The notes below the pieces were generated by a model. That model was not told where the DNA came from and did no database searches. It worked only from the letters and a program-made list of their open reading frames with translations. A stretch of DNA of 7,092 nt from NCBI GenBank assembly GCA_001787465.1, contig MFXJ01000062.1:647-7738 (forward strand), in the 5' to 3' direction. How positions within the stretch are numbered: position 1 is the stretch's first letter; every line of letters begins with the position of its first letter. Shown here in pieces: positions 1-5,934 of this stretch. The position numbers and the translations under genes were made by a program. This stretch comes from Candidatus Peregrinibacteria bacterium RIFOXYB2_FULL_32_7. GTDB lineage: Bacteria; Patescibacteriota; Gracilibacteria; UBA1369; GWF2-33-10.

Positions 1-413
1 CTGGTATTTCTGATCCGGGTTATAATTTAATTAAATCCGCATTGGAAAATAATATTCAAATAATTCCAATCCCTGGACCGTCAGCGCTTTTGACAGCTTT
101 AGTCTGTTCTGGATTGCCTATGGATAAATTTGTATATCTAGGATTTTTACCAGTCAAAAAAGGCCGACAAACAACTTTGGAAAGTTTAAAAGAAGAAAAA
201 AGAACTATGATTTTTTATGAATCACCGCATCGGATTCTCAAAACCTTAAAAGACTTTGAAAAAACTTTTGGAAACGAAAGACAAATGGTTATCGGAAGAG
301 AACTTACTAAAATTTATGAAGAATTTTTAAGAGGAACAATCTCAGAAATTCGCAATCATTTTGAAAAAAAAATGCCAAAAGGAGAATTTGTAATAATTAT
401 CAAAGGCTATTGA
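1..413 (+). CDS. rsmI: 16S rRNA (cytidine1402-2'-O)-methyltransferase RsmI, 3' part
   Basis: This is the C-terminal ~136 residues of RsmI, which uses S-adenosylmethionine to 2'-O-methylate C1402 of 16S rRNA in the ribosomal decoding centre. The frame is open from position 3 and the gene starts upstream of the window. The first readable codons give GISDPGYNLI, the family's SAM-site loop (normally preceded by DAGTP). IPGPSALLTAL, YLGFLPVKKGRQ, FYESPHRI and GRELTKIYEE follow in the usual order. An in-frame TTG at 42 is internal to the conserved region and is not the start. The protein ends at GEFVIIIKGY, right after the methyltransferase core, so it lacks the extra C-terminal segment of longer homologues such as the E. 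coli protein. Its last 7 bases overlap the end of the convergent lipoprotein gene. The family call is firm; the upstream extent cannot be seen. Confidence 0.93.
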   Translation, partial: GISDPGYNLIKSALENNIQIIPIPGPSALLTALVCSGLPMDKFVYLGFLPVKKGRQTTLESLKEEKRTMIFYESPHRILKTLKDFEKTFGNERQMVIGRELTKIYEEFLRGTISEIRNHFEKKMPKGEFVIIIKGY

Positions 414-3199
414 ACAACTGGCTCCTCCAAAATCTCTACCTGTCCAGCTTCATCTAGCAATTCTTCATCAGTCAATTCATCATCAAAAGCATTTTCTCCA
501 AAAGATTCAAATTGTTGATTCCAATAAGCTGAACTTAATTCATATAAAATCTTAACTGCTTCTTGAAAAGTCAAATCTTTGCTTGATCTTGGCGTTTTGC
601 CGTCAAATATTTTTTTAATAATATCTTCTTTTGTTATATATGAAGTAGCAGAAACTATATTAAGAGCGTCTCCGATAGCTATCTCCTGATCTGGATCAAA
701 TTCAGAATTAATATCCTGTAAAACCCCTTTACTATCAGCGATTTGAATAAATTCAAATGCCCAATGCGTAGGACTTAAATTCTGATAAGTACTATTTGGA
801 AGAGCTTTGTAATTAAAAAATTCATCGCCATAAACCGTATTAGTTAATAATTCTATAAATTCCGCGATCGTAATTTTATCATTAGGATCAAAACATCGGG
901 TTAAAACTTTATTTGAGAATAAAGATTCAGCATAATTTTTATCAAAATCAACATCCTCAAATTGACAATCATGAGCTTGCCAATCCTCATTAACATCAAT
1001 TGCCACTGGCATTAGAGAATTTGAAAAATATGCACCTTCCAACACAGAGATTAATTCAGCCGCGTCTCCATATGTCATCTCATTATCTTTTGGATTAGGC
1101 GATATTAAAAGCTGTAAAATGGAATCATCCGCGCTTTCAAAATATTCAGTAGCAATTAAAATATCTAGACCTTCATTAATAGTTAAAGTAGATAATGGCT
1201 CAAAATTTTCACTTAAAATTCCTTTCTCTTTTGCTATTGTGAGTGATGGAACCGACCACCTGTATTTATCCAAGGAAAAAACTCCTTCTGCTTTTGGAGT
1301 TACACCTACTGTATCGTCAAAATAAATAGTTTTAACAAGTAAATTTACAAATTCCTCGCCTTTAATATAATTATCCGGATTATAACATAAACTTGTCTTT
1401 GAGCCGGTCATACTATCCATATAACTATAAGCCCAATGATCTTTATTGAAATTACAATTATGCATTGTCCAAGTATCAACCTTTGGATATTCAGCCATTG
1501 CTGAAGTTATTAAATCTGGAATTTTGGAAACGAGATTGCTTAAACCATTTTCTTTAAATTTTAAATTAATATTCGAAACAATTTCATATTCTTCAGCTGA
1601 TGAACTCGCAAAAACTTCATCTATATTTGATATTATCTCTGCCGCCTTAACTAAAATTTCATTATTTTGAATTTCATTTATTTTTTTCAAATATTTAGCA
1701 ATCGGTTCAAATTTCAAATAAGTAATCGGCGACATAGATTTGACTGATTTGATTTTAGAAACAAAATTATCGTCTTTATCTAAAGTCGAATCAAAATTTA
1801 CATATCCTTTATAAGTAGATAAAACCAAATTTCCTCCCACAAGACCAACTGTTAAATTAAGCTCTGGCTTTTGCCCCAAAAATAAACTTAACACTGATAA
1901 ATCTGGACTAATCACAAAATAAGCATTGTCTTCAACTTCAAAAAAATTATGTTCAACCGCCACTTCAAATCCAGTAGCACTTATCTGCTCAGCAATAAAA
2001 TTTTTCAAAGCCTCAGATAATAATTTCAAATTTGCTTTTAATTTCTCTTGATCAACACCTTCTTGAAGTTCAGCAATCAAAGTAATTTCAGGAACTAATT
2101 GCTGATCGGAAAGATTAATTGCGAAAGCGGCATTTTCATCTAAATTTAACAATATTTCTAAAATTTCCAAAATTACCTGCTTATCTAAAGTTATTTTTTC
2201 GCTTAAATCTGTAATTGCCATATCTTTAAAAGCTTCGATACTTTCCGTGATTTCATTTTGAGACAAAAACATTTTGATATAATCAAATTGAGTTTTCAGA
2301 TCATGAGTTTCCGCGAAAAGAGCTAAGTTATCTTTTGGCGTGAATTGATAAAGTTTAAGTTTATCAACTGAACTGTTAAAAGTCATGCCAATCTCTTTAG
2401 CCATTTCTTCGTTGGCGTTAGCATAAGCCGAAAATCTAAATTCATCATTATTTATTTTTTCCATAATTCCAGCTTCTGTAGAAATCGCACCAATGAATTT
2501 TTGCAAAACAGCCAAATCCTCCGCTGATAAATTTTCATTTTCTGTAAGCAAATTCTGATAAAAATCAAAATTTATAAAAAACTTTGCTTGCACGCTATCA
2601 TTTAAAGATAATTTTTTCATAGAATTTATAAAATTTTCATTAGCGCCAAAACCTTCTTCCTCGCCATTAATTCTAGCAAGTAATTTTTCAACATTATCTT
2701 TTTTATTAGTTAAAATGATTGAGCCATTTTTTTCCACATACATTATTTCCCCATCATTTTCTTCGTAAATATTTTCTCCTAAATCACTTTTTTTAATTTG
2801 TTCACTTAAAGCAGAAAAAAATTCTTTAAAATCACCTGATTTTGTTTTAAATGATGCATATACTTCAGGCAGCTCCTGCTCAGGATTAAAAACACCAGCC
2901 ACTCCAAAAGTTATTTGCAAACCTGGCAAATTATCAGAGAAAAATTTAATAACGTTTTTTTGTGTTTCATCTAAGTCTTCCAAAGTTAAATATTTATCAA
3001 CAATAATAGTTTGAATTGTTTTAACAATTTGACTTTCTTCATCAAATTTTAGATCAAAATAAACTTTAGTATCTTGCGGAAAAATATTTGCTGAAGACAA
3101 ATCAGGCAATTTTTCTTTGCAACCTGAAATAAGAATCAGCCCCATAATTAAAAATACTACACTACTTTGGCGCAGTAAATTTTTGGTTAAATTAAACAT
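407..3199 (-). CDS. Large lipoprotein: DUF3352-like body with duplicated SLH-like module
   Basis: This is a 930-residue exported protein of unknown molecular role. Residues 1-27 form a lipoprotein signal: K6 and R10, a hydrophobic stretch at 14-25, then lipobox ISGC with C27 as the lipidated cysteine, so it should sit on the outer face of the cytoplasmic membrane. Residues ~36-570 alternate beta strands and amphipathic helices and begin with a 'FPQDTKVYFDL' motif typical of DUF3352-type proteins (moderate confidence). Residues 574-893 are two copies of a ~155-residue module, each with three SLH-like segments and a cysteine pair (C582/C605 and C745/C769). Residues 894-930 are an acidic tail. 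The ATG is followed immediately by the signal peptide, which supports this start; no Shine-Dalgarno sequence is visible. It lies 44 bases downstream of a co-directional small envelope gene and probably shares its promoter. A role tethering membrane to cell wall or S-layer is inference. Confidence 0.85.
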   Translation of the reverse strand: MFNLTKNLLRQSSVVFLIMGLILISGCKEKLPDLSSANIFPQDTKVYFDLKFDEESQIVKTIQTIIVDKYLTLEDLDETQKNVIKFFSDNLPGLQITFGVAGVFNPEQELPEVYASFKTKSGDFKEFFSALSEQIKKSDLGENIYEENDGEIMYVEKNGSIILTNKKDNVEKLLARINGEEEGFGANENFINSMKKLSLNDSVQAKFFINFDFYQNLLTENENLSAEDLAVLQKFIGAISTEAGIMEKINNDEFRFSAYANANEEMAKEIGMTFNSSVDKLKLYQFTPKDNLALFAETHDLKTQFDYIKMFLSQNEITESIEAFKDMAITDLSEKITLDKQVILEILEILLNLDENAAFAINLSDQQLVPEITLIAELQEGVDQEKLKANLKLLSEALKNFIAEQISATGFEVAVEHNFFEVEDNAYFVISPDLSVLSLFLGQKPELNLTVGLVGGNLVLSTYKGYVNFDSTLDKDDNFVSKIKSVKSMSPITYLKFEPIAKYLKKINEIQNNEILVKAAEIISNIDEVFASSSAEEYEIVSNINLKFKENGLSNLVSKIPDLITSAMAEYPKVDTWTMHNCNFNKDHWAYSYMDSMTGSKTSLCYNPDNYIKGEEFVNLLVKTIYFDDTVGVTPKAEGVFSLDKYRWSVPSLTIAKEKGILSENFEPLSTLTINEGLDILIATEYFESADDSILQLLISPNPKDNEMTYGDAAELISVLEGAYFSNSLMPVAIDVNEDWQAHDCQFEDVDFDKNYAESLFSNKVLTRCFDPNDKITIAEFIELLTNTVYGDEFFNYKALPNSTYQNLSPTHWAFEFIQIADSKGVLQDINSEFDPDQEIAIGDALNIVSATSYITKEDIIKKIFDGKTPRSSKDLTFQEAVKILYELSSAYWNQQFESFGENAFDDELTDEELLDEAGQVEILEEPVVQ
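521..991 (-). repeat. SLH-like module, copy 2 (residues 737-893)
   Basis: This is the second copy, with matching landmarks at matching spacing: W740, H743 and C745 (the same +3 and +5 offsets as copy 1), then FEDVDFDKNYAESL, the most SLH-like stretch of the protein. C769 is followed by FDPNDKITIAEFIELL, a second segment runs from W813 to TSYI, and a third ends DLTFQEAVKILYEL. The cysteines are 24 residues apart here and 23 apart in copy 1. Confidence 0.7.
1025..1480 (-). repeat. SLH-like module, copy 1 (residues 574-725)
   Basis: This is the first of two protein-level repeats inside the lipoprotein. Landmarks in order are W577, H580, C582, an aromatic-rich helix (WAYSYM), C605 followed by YNPDN and an EEFVNLL helix, a second segment from W648 to EYF, and a short third segment ending EMTYGDAAELISVL. 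Each segment has the helix-loop-helix pattern of S-layer homology domains, although the canonical TRAE motif is not kept. Confidence 0.7.
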
Positions 3200-3243
3200 A
3201 GACTAATGATATTAAAAAATAATCGTTATTATTCTAAAGCAAA

Positions 3244-3699
3244 TTAAATATTTAGCAAAGTTCCAGTTGCAAATTTCGATTCATCTAAAGTAATCATAAT
3301 TTCATCCCCCAAATAACTTTTATCCATAATTTTCTCTAAAAGATAAACTCCTTCAGCGTCTGTTTTTAAAATTCCAATAAATTTTGCTTCACCTAAACTA
3401 TTCTTTATCCAAGCCTTCAAAACTCCATTTTCGCTTATTTTTGGCAATAAAGAAACCTGACAGCGAAAAGTATATGAATAAGCTTGGCAAGCGGCGTTCC
3501 CAACTGCTTCATGATTAAAAATATCATAAATCAAAGTTTCATAGCGATTTACAAGCTGTTCATTATCAAAAGAATCAAATTCTGACAAAGTATTAGCTTG
3601 GATATCCATATTTTCATTTAAATTATTATGAATCAAAACAACAGAAAGTAGTAATACCAAAGTAGTAAAAGACCGAAATAGATGCTTTTTTATCTTCAT
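3244..3699 (-). CDS. Small membrane-anchored or secreted protein with RskA-like domain
   Basis: This 151-residue protein has a basic N-terminus (KIKK, R9) and a hydrophobic segment at ~10-23, which is either an uncleaved anchor or a signal peptide; no lipobox or strong cleavage site is seen. The rest should be outside the membrane. Residues ~83-151 resemble the C-terminal beta-sandwich of RskA-type anti-sigma-K factors: LLPKISENGVLKAWI matches the usual 'LP..p.g..Y.lWli' strand pair, then GILKTDAEG, and MITLDESKFATGTLL in place of 'vTlEp.....P.g..vl'. The cytoplasmic zinc-finger/anti-sigma part is absent, so an anti-sigma role is unlikely. C71 and C80 could form a disulfide. The ATG gives a compact signal sequence just ~18 bases from the predicted transcription start. 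It precedes the lipoprotein gene by 44 bases, so the two probably form an envelope operon. The domain match was made by eye and is moderate at best. Confidence 0.7.
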   Translation of the reverse strand: MKIKKHLFRSFTTLVLLLSVVLIHNNLNENMDIQANTLSEFDSFDNEQLVNRYETLIYDIFNHEAVGNAACQAYSYTFRCQVSLLPKISENGVLKAWIKNSLGEAKFIGILKTDAEGVYLLEKIMDKSYLGDEIMITLDESKFATGTLLNI

Positions 3700-3723
3700 T
3701 TTGTTTTTTTATTAAATCTTAAT

Positions 3724-3732
3724 ATTATATCA
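3724..3732 (-). promoter_or_regulatory. Extended -10 promoter of the envelope operon
   Basis: On the minus strand this reads TGATATAAT, a perfect extended -10 (TGn plus TATAAT). Transcription would start near 3717, ~18 bases before the ATG at 3699. There is no good -35 hexamer at 17-18 bases. An A-tract-rich tandem repeat (3739-3766) lies where the -35 and upstream region would be. Confidence 0.6.
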
Positions 3733-3738
3733 AATTTT

Positions 3739-3766
3739 TTAACTTTTAGCTTTTAACTTTCAGCTT
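3739..3766. repeat. Two tandem 14-bp repeats in the divergent spacer
   Basis: The units ttaacttttagctt and ttaactttcagctt differ at one base and abut directly. They lie just upstream of the extended -10 of the minus-strand operon, at about -22 to -49 from the predicted start. They may be an operator, a bent A-tract element, or only simple-sequence drift. Confidence 0.6.
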
Positions 3767-3873
3767 TCAACAAAGATTCAAATAGATTTTTTAAAGAAAT
3801 ATGCTGTAACAAGTAGCAAAATAACGTAAATTTTGTTTAAATTAAGATAGTTTTACTTTTTAAAATTTTTTCT

Positions 3874-4620
3874 ATGGAATATATCATTGTGGTTGTTGTC
3901 ATATTATTGATCTCCAGCGTCAAACAAATAAATCAATACCAGCGTGGCGTTAAATTCACACTTGGTAAATATACCAGCACGCTTGAACCAGGCATTAGCA
4001 TTGTATTCCCTCTTGTTCAAGCCCTACATAAAATAGATATCCGCACCAAAACTGTTGATGTACCAAGTCAAGATGCTATTACCAGAGATAATATTTCTGT
4101 AGCGGTAAATGCTGTTCTTTATTACAAAGTTACTGATGCGGCAAAAGCAATTATTCAAGTTGAAAATTTTTATTACGCTACCAGCCAACTTGCCCAAACA
4201 ACGATGCGTAATGCCGTTGGTGAAGCTACTCTTGATGAGCTTCTAAAGAATAGAGATGAAGTTTCCGCAAAAATACAAATTATTGTTGATAAAGCAACAG
4301 ATCCTTGGGGCATTAAAGTGGAAATGGTGGAACTTAAAGATATTGTTCTTCCAGAAGATTTAAAACGAACAATCGCCAAAGAAGCCGAAGCAGAACGTGA
4401 GAAAAGAGCTGTAATTATCAGGGCTCAAGGCGAAGTAGAAGCCGCTGAAAATATGACAAAAGCCGCTCGAATGCTTGCAACTGCTCCAGGAGCGCTTCAT
4501 CTTCGAACCCTACAATCAATCAACGACATTTCCTCAGATCAATCAAACACCACCATTTGGATGATGCCGATTGAAATATTAAGGGCCATTGAAGGACTTT
4601 CCGAAAAATTAAAAAAATAA
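3874..4620 (+). CDS. Slipin / stomatin-like SPFH (band 7) membrane protein
   Basis: This 248-residue prokaryotic stomatin homologue belongs to the slipin group, which forms oligomeric scaffolds on the inner face of the membrane. Residues 3-16 are a hydrophobic membrane hairpin. The SPFH domain runs over ~17-190 with family hallmarks: YQRGVKFTLGKY (22-33), EPGISIVFPLV (38-48), IDIRTKTVDVPSQDAITRDN (54-73), VNAVLYYKVTD, and the LAQTTMRNAVGEATLDELL helix. WGIKVEMVELKDIVLPEDL is typical of the domain end. A charged coiled coil follows (AKEAEAEREKRAVIIRAQGEVEAAE, ~168-192), and the C-terminus keeps the MMPIEIL motif. Length and start agree with the family. The ATG lacks a Shine-Dalgarno sequence. 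aroE follows after 11 bases. The usual partner, an NfeD protease-like gene, is not in the window. By eye its GC content is higher than that of its neighbours, probably reflecting its Ala- and Glu-rich sequence. Confidence 0.92.
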   Translation: MEYIIVVVVILLISSVKQINQYQRGVKFTLGKYTSTLEPGISIVFPLVQALHKIDIRTKTVDVPSQDAITRDNISVAVNAVLYYKVTDAAKAIIQVENFYYATSQLAQTTMRNAVGEATLDELLKNRDEVSAKIQIIVDKATDPWGIKVEMVELKDIVLPEDLKRTIAKEAEAEREKRAVIIRAQGEVEAAENMTKAARMLATAPGALHLRTLQSINDISSDQSNTTIWMMPIEILRAIEGLSEKLKK

Positions 4621-4631
4621 AATTTAGTAAA

Positions 4632-5435
4632 ATGACACGAATTTATGGGATTCTGGCTCATCCAGTCACTCATTCATTATCTCCAGCAATTCATAATACC
4701 GCATTTCAAAATCTTAAAATTGATGCCAAATATGAAAAATTTGATGTTGCGCCAGAAAATTTGAAAAAATTTATTAAAAAAGTAAAAACTGAAAAAATTT
4801 CTGGTCTTTCAGTATCAATACCGCACAAAGAAAATATTTTAAAATTATTAGATGAAATTTCTGATGATGTAAAAAAAATCGGCGCCTGCAATACGATTTT
4901 AAATAAAAATGATAAATTAATTGGATTTAACACGGATTATCTTGGTTTTTTAAAGGCGTTACAGACAAAAATTACAAATTTGAAAAATAAAAAAGTCATA
5001 GTTTTTGGTGCTGGTGGAGCTTCAAGAGCAATTTGCTATGGATTAAAACTTAAAAAAGCAAAAGTTTTCGTAACGGATATTGAAATTGAAAAAGCGCAAA
5101 AACTAGCAAAAGATTTTCAAATAAACGCAATAAATTTAAAAAATATCGATGAAGAGAATTTCGATATTGTCGTTAATGCCACTCCTCTTGGCATGGAAGG
5201 AAAATTCGAAAATTTAAGTGCTTGTTGCGCAAATTTTTTCAAAAAAACTCAAATTGTCATGGACATTGTTTACAAACCTTTAATGACCAAGTTTTTAAAA
5301 GATGCCAAAACTACTGGTTGCGAAATCATCACCGGAGAAAAAATGCTTTTATATCAAGCAATTGAGCAATTTGGAATTTGGACAGAGGAGAAAGCGCCAG
5401 TGAAGGTGATGAAAAAGGCTTTGGAGAAAAATTAG
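4632..5435 (+). CDS. aroE: Shikimate dehydrogenase
   Basis: This enzyme reduces 3-dehydroshikimate to shikimate, step 4 of the chorismate pathway, in the cytoplasm. The 267-residue length is typical. Substrate site: SLSPAIHN (15-22), GLSVSIPHK with catalytic K66, GACNT with N87, FNTD with catalytic D102, and GEKMLLYQA with Q242. Cofactor site: glycine-rich loop GAGGASRA (126-133), NATPLGM (182-188) and DIVYKPLMT (211-219). Two departures stand out. The usual NVT before IPHK is SVS (60-62). The NADP-binding 'NRT' motif after the second Rossmann strand is D149-I-E, an acidic residue where the 2'-phosphate would bind, which suggests NAD use. The ATG lies 11 bases after the slipin gene with no Shine-Dalgarno sequence, so it is likely translated from the slipin transcript. 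No other shikimate-pathway gene is in the window. Confidence 0.95.
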   Translation: MTRIYGILAHPVTHSLSPAIHNTAFQNLKIDAKYEKFDVAPENLKKFIKKVKTEKISGLSVSIPHKENILKLLDEISDDVKKIGACNTILNKNDKLIGFNTDYLGFLKALQTKITNLKNKKVIVFGAGGASRAICYGLKLKKAKVFVTDIEIEKAQKLAKDFQINAINLKNIDEENFDIVVNATPLGMEGKFENLSACCANFFKKTQIVMDIVYKPLMTKFLKDAKTTGCEIITGEKMLLYQAIEQFGIWTEEKAPVKVMKKALEKN

Positions 5436-5461
5436 AAAAAATTTTAAGAATCAGGTATAAT
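5433..5461 (+). promoter_or_regulatory. Candidate sigma70 promoter of the toxin-antitoxin relic
   Basis: TAGAAA (5433-5438, overlapping the aroE stop) is followed by a 17-base spacer and a perfect TATAAT (5456-5461). Transcription would start near 5468. Downstream, at 5479-5488, lies the 10-bp palindrome ATTTTAAAAT, a possible operator for autoregulation, though such a palindrome is cheap in sequence this AT-rich. Confidence 0.5.
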
Positions 5462-5527
5462 TAAATATATAAAATATTATTTTAAAATATAAATTGGCAT
5501 GAATATATAAATTCGGATCCAAAAATT

Positions 5528-5719
5528 TTGTACGGCAAACCTGTTATCAAAGGTACGCGCGTGCCTGTTGATTTAATATTAGAAAAATTATCTGAAGGAG
5601 AGTCAATTAACGAATTACTCAAATCATATCCTCAAATTTCCGTTGAGGCGATCTCTGCATGTTTAAACTTCGCATCGCAATTCATAAGGAATGAAGATGC
5701 TTATCCAATCGCCTCATGA
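5528..5719 (+). CDS. DUF433-family antitoxin (start uncertain, possibly frameshifted)
   Basis: This DUF433 protein is the DNA-binding antitoxin component of systems whose toxin is a PIN-like DUF5615 protein. YGKPVIKGTRVPVDLILEKL is the family signature, followed by the SEGESINELLKSYPQIS helix-turn-helix and the EAISACLNFASQFI helix. TTG at 5528 is the only common start codon in frame, but it looks too late: the frame is open from 5486, and the upstream codons encode INSDPKIL, which family members normally carry just before GKPVIKGTR. The natural ATG at 5499 is in another frame and stops after three codons; removing one AT unit from the short ATATATA run at 5503-5509 would join it as MNINSDPKIL. 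The gene is therefore either started from a rare codon or knocked out by slippage. The stop overlaps the next gene's ATG (ATGA), the usual coupling in this family. Confidence 0.72.
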   Translation: MYGKPVIKGTRVPVDLILEKLSEGESINELLKSYPQISVEAISACLNFASQFIRNEDAYPIAS

Positions 5720-5856
5720 AAATTATAATTGATGAAAGCGTTGATTATTTAATTGTCAAAGCACTCAAAAATGAAAATTTATCTATCAATTTTATTTTTG
5801 AATCAAAACTCCCTCCTCTTTTTTTGAAAGAGAGGAGGGCGGGGGAGGTGAGTTAG
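5716..5856 (+). pseudogene. DUF5615 PIN-like toxin, truncated after ~30 residues
   Basis: The ATG overlaps the antitoxin stop by 4 bases. The first 30 residues, MKIIIDESVDYLIVKALKNE then a strand ending FIFES, match the start of DUF5615 PIN-like (Mut7-C type) nucleases, which normally begin 'MKILvDEn....lv..L' and run ~110 residues. D6 corresponds to the first acidic active-site residue. After S30 the frame enters a palindromic repeat element and reads KLPPLFLKERRAGEVS before TAG, so the remaining catalytic acids and most of the fold are missing. Dropping the element and one copy of the flanking direct repeat does not restore the family sequence (it gives KLFLYFTSIYI and a stop), so the 3' part was also lost. 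It should be inactive. Confidence 0.68.
5795..5810. repeat. 16-bp direct repeat, left copy
   Basis: TTTTTGAATCAAAACT is identical to 5935-5950 and flanks the palindromic element. It contains the interrupted palindrome TTTTGA-A-TCAAAA (5796-5808). The left copy lies inside the truncated toxin frame, coding for the FES-K junction. Confidence 0.9.
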
Positions 5857-5934
5857 GAGAAGCTTCATCTTAACTAACTCACCCTCGGTCCCTCTCTTTA
5901 TAAAAGAGAAGGATGACTGATTTTAAAGGCTAAG
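5811..5934. mobile_element. Palindromic BIME/MITE-like repeat element
   Basis: This 124-bp non-coding element has three nested structures. Hairpin 1 pairs 5811-5819 with 5831-5839 (CCCTCCTCT/AGAGGAGGG). Hairpin 2 pairs 5893-5899 with 5903-5909 (TCTCTTT/AAAGAGA) plus flanking CC/GG. A central stem pairs GGTGAGTTAG (5847-5856) with CTAACTCACC (5874-5883), a perfect 10 bp. The two halves are imperfect inverted copies of one another: hairpin then GAGGTGAGTTAG, against GAGGGTGAGTTAG after the second hairpin on the other strand. This is the plan of paired REP sequences (BIME) or a MITE. No transposase is present; such elements are usually mobilised in trans by RAYT/IS200-like transposases. It sits between two converging genes and could slow transcription from both sides, although no hairpin is followed by a clean T-run. 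Confidence 0.72.

Noticed and set aside
1119..1670. Plus-strand open frames (1119-1325 and 1446-1670) inside the lipoprotein gene.
   Set aside because: They lie antisense to a long frame with clear domain structure, and their translations show no domain pattern or plausible start context.
3814..3842. Possible promoter for the slipin (TAGCAA, 17 bases, TTTAAAT with an upstream TG).
   Set aside because: Only about half of the -35 matches consensus, and the region is so AT-rich that several equally weak alternatives exist (TAAGAT 3843-3848, TAAAAT 3861-3866).
4173..4933. Minus-strand open frames (4173-4379 and 4706-4933) opposite the slipin and aroE.
   Set aside because: They are shadows of two strongly recognised plus-strand genes and resemble nothing themselves.
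5811..5912. Rho-independent terminator for the converging genes.
   Set aside because: The hairpins are real, but neither is followed by a proper T-run on either strand, and the two-halves arrangement fits a dispersed repeat better.
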